This document shows, piece by piece, positions 26,921 to 36,067 of a stretch of 64,000 nt of DNA. The notes beneath the pieces were generated by a model. That model saw only the letters and a list, made by a program, of their open reading frames with translations, was not told the origin of the DNA and did not search any database. Within the stretch, counting starts at the first letter, position 1; each line of letters opens with the position of its first letter. The position numbers were made by a program, and so were the translations under genes. This DNA comes from Clostridium sp. chh4-2 (lineage in GTDB: Bacteria; Bacillota; Clostridia; Lachnospirales; Lachnospiraceae): the NCBI RefSeq assembly GCF_002899675.1, contig NZ_PKUU01000009.1:148175-212174 (forward strand). The letters run 5' to 3'.

Positions 26921-28294
26921 ATGTTAGATGATCAGAGAATAGTTTTATTTGAACAGATGCCGGTGCCGAAGGCGGTTATGAAATTAGCGGTTCCTACGGT
27001 TTTAAGTTCCCTTGTTATGGTGCTTTATAATCTGGCGGATACTTATTTTGTGGGAATGCTGAATAATCCGGTGCAGAATGCGGCTGTTACGCTGGCGGCT
27101 CCGGTGCTTTTGGCGTTTAATGCGGTCAATAACCTGTTTGGCGTGGGCAGTTCCAGCATGATGAGCCGGGCGCTGGGGCGCAAGGAATATGAGACGGTGC
27201 GGCAGAGCTCTGCTTTTGGATTCTATTGCGCGCTTTTTTGCGGAGTATTGCTTTCTGTTTTTTGTATCGTATTCAAACAGCCTCTTTTGGGAGTTTTAGG
27301 GGCGGATTCCAATACGATTACAGCTACGGAAGAGTATTTAAAGTGGACGGTTTGTTTTGGAGCGGCTCCGGCTATCCTGAATGTGGTGATGGCTTATATG
27401 GTGAGAGCGGAGGGGGCTTCGCTTCATGCCAGCATTGGAACCATGAGCGGATGTCTGCTGAACATTATCATCGATCCCATTTTTATTCTCCCCTGGGGGC
27501 TGAATATGGGGGCGGCAGGAGCCGGGCTGGCCACATTTCTGTCCAACTGTTTGGCGTGCGTTTATTTCTTTATCCTGCTGTTTGTGAGAAGGAAAAATAC
27601 CAACGTATGCATTCTGCCTAAGAAGTTCTCTCTGAAAAAAGTGATCGTTCTGGGCGTGTGCGGTGTCGGCATTCCGGCGGCCATACAGAACCTTTTAAAT
27701 GTAACGGGCATGACGATTTTAAACAATTTCACCTCTTCCTTCGGCGCCGATGCGGTGGCGGCAATGGGAATATCGCAGAAAATCAATATGGTTCCTATGC
27801 AGGTGGCAATGGGATTTTCTCAGGGAATTATGCCCCTTATCAGTTACAGCTACGCAAGCGGGAATCATAAGCGGATGAAGGAAGCGGTTTTCTTTACGAT
27901 GAAAACGATGCTTCCGCTGCTGGTTTTAATTTCTCTGGTTTATTTCATCGGAGCCGGCGGGCTGATCAGCTCATTTATGAAGAATGAATCGATTATTGCT
28001 TATGGCAGCAGGTTCCTCAGAGGATTTTGTCTGGGACTTCCGTTTCTCTGCATGGATTTCATTGCGGTGGGCGTATTCCAAGCCATTGGGATGGGAAGAT
28101 CGGCGCTTATCTTTGCGATTTTGCGAAAGATTCTGCTGGAAATTCCGGCGCTCTATGTGCTCAATTATCTGTTCCCGCTGTATGGATTATCCTATGCGCA
28201 GTTTACGGCGGAACTTGTTTTATCCATTGCGGCGGTTTGTATGCTGACTAGGATCTTTCGGAAGATGCAGAAAAGCGATATGGCCGGGCGATGA
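26921..28294 (+). CDS. MATE-family efflux transporter
   Basis: This 457-residue protein has twelve hydrophobic segments in two related halves, beginning MPVPKAVMKLAVPTVLSSLVMVLYNLADTYFVG as in many clostridial MATE proteins. It exports drugs or metabolites in exchange for Na+ or H+. The ATG at 26921 follows GAGGCGG. A small Xre-type regulator gene lies 15 bases downstream and may control it. Full length compared with the truncated MATE at 31481. Confidence 0.92.
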   Translation: MLDDQRIVLFEQMPVPKAVMKLAVPTVLSSLVMVLYNLADTYFVGMLNNPVQNAAVTLAAPVLLAFNAVNNLFGVGSSSMMSRALGRKEYETVRQSSAFGFYCALFCGVLLSVFCIVFKQPLLGVLGADSNTITATEEYLKWTVCFGAAPAILNVVMAYMVRAEGASLHASIGTMSGCLLNIIIDPIFILPWGLNMGAAGAGLATFLSNCLACVYFFILLFVRRKNTNVCILPKKFSLKKVIVLGVCGVGIPAAIQNLLNVTGMTILNNFTSSFGADAVAAMGISQKINMVPMQVAMGFSQGIMPLISYSYASGNHKRMKEAVFFTMKTMLPLLVLISLVYFIGAGGLISSFMKNESIIAYGSRFLRGFCLGLPFLCMDFIAVGVFQAIGMGRSALIFAILRKILLEIPALYVLNYLFPLYGLSYAQFTAELVLSIAAVCMLTRIFRKMQKSDMAGR

Positions 28295-28309
28295 ACGACG
28301 GCGGCTGAT

Positions 28310-28501
28310 ATGGAAAATATCATACGAGATAAACGGAAGCAGCGGGGGCTGTCCCAGGAAGAACTGGCAAAAAAATGCGGCGTTTCCCGACAAACGGTTA
28401 ATGCGATTGAAAATAATAAATACGATCCGACTTTGGCGCTGGCATTTAGTCTGGCAAAGGAATTAGAAACAACAGTTGATGAACTATTTACTGCGGATTA
28501 A
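28310..28501 (+). CDS. Small Xre-family helix-turn-helix regulator
   Basis: The 63-residue protein is little more than a Cro/C1 helix-turn-helix (IIRDKRKQRGLSQEELAKKC, then GVSRQTVNAIENNKYDPTL) ending in TTVDELFTAD. It resembles the stand-alone Xre proteins often found beside transporters in clostridia. It lies 15 bases after the MATE gene and before a terminator, so it is likely co-transcribed and may feed back on the operon. Confidence 0.88.
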   Translation: MENIIRDKRKQRGLSQEELAKKCGVSRQTVNAIENNKYDPTLALAFSLAKELETTVDELFTAD

Positions 28502-28533
28502 ATTTTATTCACTTATAATAATCCATAGACGGT

Positions 28534-28571
28534 AAGAGCGGAAAGGCCTCCGGTGCGGCCTTTCCGCTCTT
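28534..28571 (+). terminator. Terminator hairpin after the MATE/Xre pair
   Basis: Perfect 15-base arms AAGAGCGGAAAGGCC and GGCCTTTCCGCTCTT surround an eight-base loop. The T-tract after it is weak. The AAGAGCGGAAA arm is also part of the giant cruciform at the end of the window. Confidence 0.7.
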
Positions 28572-28673
28572 GCTTTATCGTCTCAAAAAAAGAAAAATGG
28601 TATAGGCGATTTCGCATTTGGAACACTTATTATCAAAAGATGTAAAAACAAAAGGATTGAATGGAGATAAAAG

Positions 28674-29351
28674 ATGAAAAGAAAGAATCAGTTAGATTTT
28701 ATGGTATCAGGAGTCCTATTTCTCCTGTTTGCAGTGCTCACAGTAATGGTACGCACAATTGATGTAAAACCAATCGGGCCGGAAGCTTCGTTGGTTGGCT
28801 TGGCGTCCGTAAACGGATTCATATCCGGCTTTTTGGGAGTGAATTTGTTCTGGTATCAGATTACGGAATGGCTTGGCGCTGCGGCGGTTATGACGGCTCT
28901 TGGATTTGCTTTCCTCGGACTGTATCAGTGGATCAAGAGAAAGAGTATCAGGAAAATCGATGATGATATTATTATTTTGGGAGTATTTTATCTGATTGTG
29001 ATAGGGTTCTATATCCTTTTTGAAGTGTTTATCGTGAATTACAGACCGGTCATGGGGCCGGAAGGGCTGGAAGCGTCCTATCCTTCCTCTCATACCATGA
29101 CCGTATTGTTTATTATGGCAACCGCAATGATGCAGTTTCATGACCGATTTAAGACCAATTTGGTAAGAAACGGTGCGGAAACGGCTGCGGCTGTAATGCT
29201 GTGCATCGTGGTAATCGGCCGGTTCCTTTCGGGCGTTCATTGGTTTACGGATATTTTAGGCGGCATTTTTTTAGGAGCTGCGCTGGTTATGCTGTATTAT
29301 TCGGTTACCGAATATAGAAAGACGAAACAGGGGCTTTCCGGCAGACGTTGA
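28674..29351 (+). CDS. PAP2-family membrane phosphatase
   Basis: This 225-residue protein has six hydrophobic segments and the PAP2 motifs NYRPV, ASYPSSHTMT (catalytic His) and GRFLSGVHWFTDILGG (second His and Asp). PAP2 enzymes remove phosphate from lipid phosphates such as undecaprenyl pyrophosphate or phosphatidic acid at the outer face of the membrane. A clear ribosome binding site (GGAG) precedes the ATG. The exact lipid substrate is unknown. Confidence 0.88.
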   Translation: MKRKNQLDFMVSGVLFLLFAVLTVMVRTIDVKPIGPEASLVGLASVNGFISGFLGVNLFWYQITEWLGAAAVMTALGFAFLGLYQWIKRKSIRKIDDDIIILGVFYLIVIGFYILFEVFIVNYRPVMGPEGLEASYPSSHTMTVLFIMATAMMQFHDRFKTNLVRNGAETAAAVMLCIVVIGRFLSGVHWFTDILGGIFLGAALVMLYYSVTEYRKTKQGLSGRR

Positions 29352-29491
29352 AGGATGAACTGTCACGAAAAGGTATGGCAAAATGCAGCCATATCTTTTC
29401 TTTTATCCTATTTTCGCTTATAATGAAAAAGAATTTTAGCGTAAATAAAGAAAATTCTGTTTTGTTCAGGCAGAGAAGGAGCGGTAAATCC

Positions 29492-29965
29492 ATGTTAAAA
29501 ATGATTACAGGATGTGCGGCGGCAGTCCGGAAAGTATATGGAGTGGGCGCCGGTTTATGCCTGGTATTGTTCGTCGGCCTGGCAATAGTCCGGGCGGCCG
29601 GGGACTGGAGAATACTCGGCATGGCAGAGGAAATGGTGCTGCTCACACAGACCTATATGATTATGCTGGGAATATCGTTCCTTGTATGGCGCAGCGGGCC
29701 GCAGGATAAGGCGCTTATGACAAAAGGGCGGATTCTGTGCAGTTTAGTCCTTCAGATTCTGTTTTTGCTGGCAGCGGCAGCGCTGATTCTAACGTCTGTT
29801 GCGATGATGGGACTTGCTCGGAACTACATAACACCGGCTCTCAATATTCCGAAATCAGTCAGCTATTGCGCAGGCTTGGCCGGAGGCGTTGGTATTGCCA
29901 TTCAAAGTGCGGCAAATCTTGTTTTGCTGTTTCAAAAGGGAGGTGCCGCAGATGGGAAGTTATAA
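29492..29965 (+). CDS. Four-helix membrane protein resembling TRAP small permease (DctQ-like)
   Basis: The 157-residue product has four hydrophobic segments. The stretch AEEMVLLTQTYMIMLGISFLVWRSG and the late ITPALNIPKSVSYCAGLAGGVG resemble the DctQ pattern, in which a Glu precedes helix 2 and a 'SPALGIP...YLALPVGG'-like loop precedes helix 4. That is my own visual comparison. The ATG at 29492 has GGAG ten bases upstream. The downstream membrane protein gene overlaps it by 14 bases. No DctP binding protein is nearby, so this may be a remnant or repurposed subunit. Confidence 0.5.
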   Translation: MLKMITGCAAAVRKVYGVGAGLCLVLFVGLAIVRAAGDWRILGMAEEMVLLTQTYMIMLGISFLVWRSGPQDKALMTKGRILCSLVLQILFLLAAAALILTSVAMMGLARNYITPALNIPKSVSYCAGLAGGVGIAIQSAANLVLLFQKGGAADGKL

Positions 29966-31445
29966 CCTGACCGTGTTGGGCGGGCAGTTCTTTGGCGGCA
30001 TTGAATCTCTTACGCTGGCAAGTGTTTTGATGATTGTCATATGTACCGCTATGGTAGAAGTTTCCGGGGGATTTTCACGGATGCGCCCTCTTTTAAAAGC
30101 CGTACTCGGATGCCGGGATGAAAGCCCGATCTGGCGGATCATGGCTCATTGGAACCGGTATGGCATCTCTTTAGCGGTCAGCATTATGCTGTTCGGATTC
30201 ATTTTCGAACAGGGGATCATGGATCTTATGAATGCTATGCTGATGCCTGTTTCTGTGTTTTTTCTGGCGGCGGCTGTAATCATACGGCTTTGGGAAACGG
30301 TCATTCAAACGCGTCAGGGCATGGTGATCCGTAAAACCAGTGGGGCGGAGTGGAAATCCTGTATAAAAGACGGGCTTCCGGTTCTTATTCTGGCTTTATG
30401 CGCTGTGTATTTCATACGGAAAAGAGAGTATATTGTTTCTTTTGCCTGTTTTTGTACCCTTTACGGGCTCATTATGGCCGTGTGTTATCTGCCGAGAAAT
30501 TTAAAAACCTATTGGAATGTGCTGGAGCTGACTCTGGCGCGCATTGCGGTTGTGGGCGCTATATGGGGGATCAACGCCGTTTATACAAGATGCGTGGCTC
30601 AGTTTGATCTGATGGACGGAGTTGAGGAAGTGCTGTTTGGGATGGTTTTTCCCCTTCCGCTTGCTGTCGGCGTTCTTTTGCTGTGTGCGATCGCTGTGCT
30701 GGCAAGCGCTGTATTCGGCATGGTTCCGGTGATTCTTGTATATGCATTTCCGATGACTCTTGTGGCATACAGCATGGGCGCAGGGGCGGTGTCATCCATG
30801 AGCGCCTGTCTGATCAGCGTATGGCTGGGAAATGCCGTTTTTGTGTACCGGATGAGCCGGCGGTCCGGAGAACCGGCGGAGGATGAGGCCGAAAGGGTTT
30901 CGGTTCCGGATTGCATACCGGTGCCGGAAGAACCGGCCGGGGGATATCTTGCGGCTGATATTAAGAATTTTCTGGCTCCCAATGAGCAGTATTATATTGG
31001 CAGATTTCAAAAGCTTTGCGGGGGAAAGGCGCGTTTTAATTTATGCGCCATGCTTTTAGGGGAAAATTGGTTTGCCTATAAAGGAATGTGGGCAAAAGGC
31101 ATGTTATTCTGCTTGATTAACAGCGCACTAGGAACCATAGCGGTGCGCCAGTATGAAAAGTGGGAAGCTTACGGAAGGTACGGGGGAATGCCTGTATCCG
31201 TGATTTTACCCGGCATCATCGGCTTAGGAGCCGCTATATGGATCGGTATGAACGCCGATGAATTATATTGGAAGCACATTACCAAAAAACTGGATGAGAT
31301 GAATCATAAAGACAGGGAAGCAAAAGATGACAAAGAATTACGCAGCAGGTTTTTTGAAAATGCTGCCCCTAATATGATCAATATTCTTCTGATGGGGCTG
31401 ATCCGGCTGACAGCGGTATGGCTTTTTATGGCCGGATTCAGGTAA
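29952..31445 (+). CDS. Multi-pass membrane protein with DctM-like N-terminus and DUF2628-like C-terminus
   Basis: The 497-residue protein has about eight hydrophobic segments (residues 15-320), an Glu/Pro-rich linker (about 320-355), and a C-terminal domain (about 370-495). The C-terminal segment RFNLCAMLLGENWFAYKGMW resembles the DUF2628 signature of a Phe-Asn start and a helix hairpin. The N-terminal FFGGIESLTLASVLMIVICT, then GGFSRMRPLLKAVLG, recalls the start of a TRAP large permease, but the rest of DctM is not recognisable. The ATG at 29952 follows GGGAGGTG and overlaps the DctQ-like gene. The function is unknown. Confidence 0.55.
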   Translation: MGSYNLTVLGGQFFGGIESLTLASVLMIVICTAMVEVSGGFSRMRPLLKAVLGCRDESPIWRIMAHWNRYGISLAVSIMLFGFIFEQGIMDLMNAMLMPVSVFFLAAAVIIRLWETVIQTRQGMVIRKTSGAEWKSCIKDGLPVLILALCAVYFIRKREYIVSFACFCTLYGLIMAVCYLPRNLKTYWNVLELTLARIAVVGAIWGINAVYTRCVAQFDLMDGVEEVLFGMVFPLPLAVGVLLLCAIAVLASAVFGMVPVILVYAFPMTLVAYSMGAGAVSSMSACLISVWLGNAVFVYRMSRRSGEPAEDEAERVSVPDCIPVPEEPAGGYLAADIKNFLAPNEQYYIGRFQKLCGGKARFNLCAMLLGENWFAYKGMWAKGMLFCLINSALGTIAVRQYEKWEAYGRYGGMPVSVILPGIIGLGAAIWIGMNADELYWKHITKKLDEMNHKDREAKDDKELRSRFFENAAPNMINILLMGLIRLTAVWLFMAGFR

Positions 31446-31480
31446 AGGAAGCCGGAAAAAAGATAAAGGAAATATAGAGT

Positions 31481-32284
31481 ATGAAAGATTTAACAAAAGG
31501 CAGTCCGGCTAAAATGATGCTTCAGTTTGCGTTGCCGGTAGCCCTGGGCAATTTATTCCAGCTATTCTACAGCCTTGCCGATACCAGGGTAGTGGGCAGC
31601 ACGCTGGGAGAAGCCGCTCTTGCTGCTGTGGGAGCCACGACTTCGGTCAGCACGCTGTTTATCGGATTTTTGTCCGGGCTGACCAATGGGTTCGCCCTTT
31701 TAATCGCCCGTGAATTTGGAGCGGGGCAGGAAAGAGGAGTGAGGAGATACGCGGCCGGAAGCCTTTTTCTGGGGGCGGTTACCGCCTGTTTCCTGACTGT
31801 TGTCTGTATTGGCGGTCTGAACTTCTTTTTAGGGCTTTTAAATGTTCCGGATGATCTGATGGGGGAGGCATCGGCTTATATACGGATTATTTTGGCCGGG
31901 CTTATCATGACCATGCTGTATAACGCCTGCGCGGCGATTCTGCGGGCGGTGGGGGATACGGCGGCGCCTCAGATGATCTATTTGGTGACCGGTTCCCATA
32001 ACCGGATTGTTTTGGATACGGCGTCCATGTATTTGAAAGTGAATACCGTGTTTTATTTTGTGCCGTCGGCCATTTCCGTATTTCGCAACGCATTGCAGGG
32101 AATGGGAGACCATACAACGCCGGTTTTGTCCAGTTTCATTGTGGCGGGAAAGGTGGCTGTGGCGGTGATTCTTACTAAAATTCTGAAATACTGGGGAATT
32201 ATCGCGGCGGAACCGATTGTGTGGGTTTTAATGGTGATCCCGCTGGCGGCGAGGATCAGAAGATTAATGGAGGAGAGAATATGA
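31481..32284 (+). pseudogene. MATE transporter with large in-frame internal deletion
   Basis: The frame is open for 267 codons, against about 450 for MATE proteins. The first part (to about residue 165, RAVGDTAAPQMIYL) is the normal N-terminal half. The sequence then jumps to VLDTASMYLKVNTVFYFV and RNALQGMGDHTTP, which belong to the last third. About 180 residues, perhaps helices 5 to 9, are missing, with the junction near 31980-32000. Without a complete second half transport is unlikely, so I list it as a decayed gene although no stop or frameshift is present. It overlaps the TPR/MORN gene start by four bases. Confidence 0.6.
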
Positions 32285-33285
32285 AAAAGAAGAACATGCC
32301 TAAAATTGCGGCGGCAGTCTTAATTTTGCTGATTGCCATAGCAGCCGTATTTTCCGTTGCAAAAACGGTGAAGGCGGACAGTTTAAAAAAAGCATTTGCA
32401 GAGCAGATGAGCCTGGGCGAACGGTATCTGCTGGAACAAAATTATGAAGAAGCGGTCATCGCGTTTAGCCTGGCAATCGAGATAGACCCTAAGAATGTGG
32501 ACAGCTACCTGAAATTATCGGAAGCATATGCAGGAACCGGCAGCTATGAAAATGCAGTCTCAGCACTGGAAAAAGGATATGAGCAGACTCAGGACAGCCG
32601 CCTTATGGAGGCAAAAGAGAAATATGAGCGCCTGATAAAACAGATTCCGGCATTGACACGGCTGGCAGAGGTGATGGCTCAGGCAGACAGGGCCTCGGTA
32701 TGGGAGTATCAGAAGGGAACTGAATATCAGGAGCTGGCGGCGTCGGCGGACGAAGTGATTACATATCCGTTGGGCAATGAACGGTATCTTTTGGTATATC
32801 CCTGCGGTCATTGTTATTATGGAACGTTGGAAGACGGCAGGCGTTCAGGGCACGGAATATGGGCCGCCTATGGATATGAAGAAGAGCTTCTCAGCTATTA
32901 TGACGGAGAATGGAAGGATGATTATCCAAATGGAGCCGGTAAATACTGGACCATGTGTCTGGATGTGCCGGAGGATTTATTCAGCGATGAAGGGACATGG
33001 AAGGACGGTCTGGAGGACGGAAGGATTTCCTCTTTATATACTTCAACTTATAGAGGAGAAACGTATCTAAGCCGGTCCTATCATACCTCTAAGGAAGGGA
33101 TTCCTGATGCGGTTACAGACTTAAAACCTGACAGAATTCCGACGGACAGCGGCAGGGAATTTTACTGCATGTATTCAAATGGTGAGGACAGCGAGTATGC
33201 AATAAAAGGGAGAAAATACGGGATTATTCATGCGAAAATGGGCGTGGATGACAATGAAAGCATGATCAGCGGTGCTTCTGAATAA
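32281..33285 (+). CDS. Membrane-anchored protein with TPR and MORN-like repeats
   Basis: The 334-residue protein has an N-terminal transmembrane anchor (about 8-25) and then two to three TPR motifs (about 40-125; GERYLLEQNYEEAVIAFSLA and AYAGTGSYENAVSALEKGYE). A C-terminal part follows with MORN-type repeats (YGTLEDGRRSGHGIWAAY, YDGEWKDDYPNGAGKYW and EGTWKDGLEDGRISS). TPRs bind proteins, and MORN-type repeats in bacteria are often of unknown use near the cell envelope. GGAGGAG precedes the ATG at 32281, which overlaps the end of the truncated MATE gene. No specific function can be given. Confidence 0.75.
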   Translation: MKKKNMPKIAAAVLILLIAIAAVFSVAKTVKADSLKKAFAEQMSLGERYLLEQNYEEAVIAFSLAIEIDPKNVDSYLKLSEAYAGTGSYENAVSALEKGYEQTQDSRLMEAKEKYERLIKQIPALTRLAEVMAQADRASVWEYQKGTEYQELAASADEVITYPLGNERYLLVYPCGHCYYGTLEDGRRSGHGIWAAYGYEEELLSYYDGEWKDDYPNGAGKYWTMCLDVPEDLFSDEGTWKDGLEDGRISSLYTSTYRGETYLSRSYHTSKEGIPDAVTDLKPDRIPTDSGREFYCMYSNGEDSEYAIKGRKYGIIHAKMGVDDNESMISGASE

Positions 33286-33346
33286 TTATAAAACAGGCTG
33301 AAAAGGCGGAGTTTAAAAAGAGTAATTGAGTGGAACGAATAAGCAG

Positions 33347-33389
33347 GGAAGAGGAAGCCGGAGCGGGCAGTTCCTCTTCCTTGTTTTTT
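33347..33389. terminator. Terminator between convergent genes
   Basis: GGAAGAGGAA (33347-33356) pairs with TTCCTCTTCC (33371-33380), followed by TTGTTTTTTG. It serves the plus-strand TPR/MORN gene; the minus-strand hydrolase gene ends just after it. Confidence 0.8.
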
Positions 33390-33420
33390 GGCAGTCTGTT
33401 TTACCATCTGTTATGAATTC

Positions 33421-34239
33421 CTAAAATTCCACCGTAAAACCGTCATAAGCGGTAAGAAAACCGTATTGGGCCGCATATTCGGCCATCTCATCATAGACTA
33501 ATTCTCCGTTATGGGAAAAATGGGTGACAACCCGTATGGTGCTGTCATCAATACAGCCAAACGAGGCTAAACGGCTCACCATCTCTTTATCATCTTCAAT
33601 GCCCATATGGTAGTTTCCGTCCCGGTGTTTTCCCATGGTACAGTCCATGCTGACCAGATCCACATGTCTTCCTTTCAGATAATCCCAGGTGGATTGTGGG
33701 AAAAGCCCGGTATCATTGGCATAGAGCAGGGTTTTTCCCTGGAATTCAACGAGATAAACGTAGCAGCGTTCATCTTTTTTATGGTTGGCCAGCAGGGCGG
33801 TTATAATGTGGTCCGCCGCTTTAAAGGAAATGAACGGTTCAATCTGATGGAAGGAAGTGGCATCGTAAAGCCGTTTATCCTGTTTTGCGGCCTGTTGGTA
33901 GGCTGAGAAAACGGAATCGTTGCCGTAGATATGCAAGGGTCTGCTTAGTCCGTGGGAAAACGGTTCGGCCCGGTTGATCAGTTCTTGGGGATAGAAATGA
34001 TCGTCGTGAGAATGGGTGACGATCATTTCTTCAATATCGGGAAGGCATAATCCCTGATAGAATTCATGGCAGGCGGTATCGGGAGGAAGATCCACTAAAA
34101 TCGTATCGTCGATCAGCGCCTGGGAGCGGGTTCTTATGTTGCGTCCGCCTAAAACCCTGGCTTTTTGGCAGGCTGGACATTTACAGAAGGCAGAGGGCCA
34201 TCCTTCTGCGGCCCCTGTTCCATAATATTTTATTTTCAT
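33421..34239 (-). CDS. PhnP-like metallo-beta-lactamase-fold hydrolase
   Basis: The 272-residue protein has the MBL metal motif THSHDDH (His76, His78, Asp80, His81) and downstream ligands in YANDTG and VTHFSHNGEL. An N-terminal CKCPACQ cluster (Cys19, 21, 24) resembles the additional zinc site of PhnP. PhnP hydrolyses cyclic phosphodiesters of ribose in phosphonate use, and other members act on nucleotides or sugars. Its position as the last gene of the sugar ABC operon (24 bases after the MalG-type permease on the same strand) suggests a role on a sugar derivative. Confidence 0.82.
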   Translation of the reverse strand: MKIKYYGTGAAEGWPSAFCKCPACQKARVLGGRNIRTRSQALIDDTILVDLPPDTACHEFYQGLCLPDIEEMIVTHSHDDHFYPQELINRAEPFSHGLSRPLHIYGNDSVFSAYQQAAKQDKRLYDATSFHQIEPFISFKAADHIITALLANHKKDERCYVYLVEFQGKTLLYANDTGLFPQSTWDYLKGRHVDLVSMDCTMGKHRDGNYHMGIEDDKEMVSRLASFGCIDDSTIRVVTHFSHNGELVYDEMAEYAAQYGFLTAYDGFTVEF

Positions 34240-34262
34240 GTCAGTTATCCTTTCATTTGAAG

Positions 34263-35096
34263 TTATAGTTTGACTGCGCCGCTTGTCATGCCGCCGATGA
34301 TATTTTTCTGCATGAAGATATAGAAGATGATGATCGGAAGGCTGGAGAGCACGAAGCAGGTAAAAGTAAGGCCGTAGTCAATATTAAATTCCGACTGGAA
34401 ATTATATTGGAATATGGTGAGGGTCCAGCTGGAAGGATTGCGGTTTAACATGACTAAGGGCATCATGAAATCGTTCCACATCATAAGACCTTCCCTGATC
34501 AGAACGGTTGCCATCATGGGCTTTAAAAGCGGAAAAACCACAGAACGGTAGGATTGAATGGTGGAAGCCCCGTCAATATAAGCGGCTTCTTCCAATTCCG
34601 TCGGTATGGAGGCCAGAAATCCTACGTATAAAAATACGCTTTCACATGTTGCATAGGCGATATATAAAACGACTACTCCAAAGGCATTGGTCAGATGAAG
34701 CGCGCTCATAAGTTTTACGAGAGGCATCATGCGGACCTGAAACGGGATGAAGATTCCCATAAGAAGAAAGTAATAAATGCCGCGGTAAATCCTGCTGGTT
34801 CCCATAGAGCGGGATATCGCGTAGCTCATCATCGGCATGATCAGCATATTTCCGGCAAGGGCTGTTATGGTGATGCCAAATGTATTTCTCAGAGCATAGT
34901 AGAATTTGGGATTTCTCAGTATTTCCTTATAACTGTCCAGATACAAGCTTCCGGGAAATGTAAAAAAGCTTTTTGTGCTCTCGGAAGCAGTCTTAAATGT
35001 GGTTACCACTGTGATATATAGCGGTGTCATTATAGTCAGCAGGCCCAAAATCAGGAACAGATAGATGGCAAATTTCGCAGTTTTTTTCTGTATCAT
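34263..35096 (-). CDS. Carbohydrate ABC transporter permease, MalG/UgpE family
   Basis: This 277-residue permease has six hydrophobic segments and the EAA loop ELEEAAYIDGASTIQSYRSVVFPLLKP, and ends MQKNIIGGMTSGAVKL. The ATG at 35096 is selected by AGAAGGTG nine bases upstream; an in-frame TTG six bases earlier is too close to that site. It follows the MalF-type permease by six bases. Confidence 0.92.
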   Translation of the reverse strand: MIQKKTAKFAIYLFLILGLLTIMTPLYITVVTTFKTASESTKSFFTFPGSLYLDSYKEILRNPKFYYALRNTFGITITALAGNMLIMPMMSYAISRSMGTSRIYRGIYYFLLMGIFIPFQVRMMPLVKLMSALHLTNAFGVVVLYIAYATCESVFLYVGFLASIPTELEEAAYIDGASTIQSYRSVVFPLLKPMMATVLIREGLMMWNDFMMPLVMLNRNPSSWTLTIFQYNFQSEFNIDYGLTFTCFVLSSLPIIIFYIFMQKNIIGGMTSGAVKL

Positions 35097-35102
35097 AATC
35101 AA

Positions 35103-35999
35103 TCACACCTTCTTTTTATTTGATATTGCAATCTGTGCGACCGAAATGGCGCAGATGATCAGACCGGTAATAATTGCTTCCGCAATGCTGTAGCTGTAAC
35201 GGTTTTCCACGAATCCCTGGTTGTAGATCAGCATGGCAATACTTTCCGTTTTGCCGGCCGGACCGCCTTCCGTAAGGCTCTTAATATAGTCAAATACCAT
35301 GATTCCGCTTTTTAAGACCATGACCAGAACTACGCTCAGTACCGGTACGAGAAATGGAACGGTTATCTTCTTAAACCGGTGCCAGCTGTTGGCGCCGTCA
35401 AGGGCGGCGGCTTCATACAAATCGATGGGAATCGTCTGAAGCCCGGCCAAAAACAACACGGTAGGGATGGCCGAACCCTGCCATATATTGACGAATAGGA
35501 TTCCGTAGATGGCAAGATTGGGGTTGGCCAGTATATTGGTGCTTAAAACTTCAATATGTAAGGATTTTCCGATAACGGGAAGCATGCGGTAGAAAATCTG
35601 ATTGAAGATAAGCCCTACCGTCATAGCGCTCAATACGGCCGGTAAAAAGTAGAATGCCCGGAATGTGGTGATTCCTTTAATCTTACTGTTGAGCAGAAGG
35701 GCCAGAATCAGGCTGAGCCCCACAATGCCGATGATCAGCAGAATGCTGTATTGAAGGTTAAATGTCAGAGACTTAAAAAAACGTTTGTCGGCAAACAGCT
35801 TCGCGTAATTTTTAAGACCGATAAAGTCAAAGTGAGGGCTGATGCCGTTCCAGTTGGTCATGCTGTAATAAATTCCCATTCCGATGGGGAGTATAAAAAA
35901 TACGCTGTATAGAATCAGGCCTGGTATGGTAAAGCAGGCAAATGTAATGCTCTTTTCTTTTGGCCGTTTCCTAATATGCGGCCCGGATTGGTATGCCAT
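35103..35999 (-). CDS. Carbohydrate ABC transporter permease, MalF/UgpA family
   Basis: This 298-residue permease starts at the ATG at 35999, where AGGAGGA lies at optimal distance. It carries TIPGLILYSVFFILPIGMGI, the first membrane helix, and the EAA loop DLYEAAALDGANSWHRFKKITVPFL. It pairs with the downstream MalG-type subunit and the binding protein upstream. No ATPase gene is present. Confidence 0.92.
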   Translation of the reverse strand: MAYQSGPHIRKRPKEKSITFACFTIPGLILYSVFFILPIGMGIYYSMTNWNGISPHFDFIGLKNYAKLFADKRFFKSLTFNLQYSILLIIGIVGLSLILALLLNSKIKGITTFRAFYFLPAVLSAMTVGLIFNQIFYRMLPVIGKSLHIEVLSTNILANPNLAIYGILFVNIWQGSAIPTVLFLAGLQTIPIDLYEAAALDGANSWHRFKKITVPFLVPVLSVVLVMVLKSGIMVFDYIKSLTEGGPAGKTESIAMLIYNQGFVENRYSYSIAEAIITGLIICAISVAQIAISNKKKV

Positions 36000-36067
36000 A
36001 ATGATTCCTCCTGCAGAATTTTTGATAAAGAAAGCGGTGTGCACAGATGTGCGCACCGCCGTAACAA

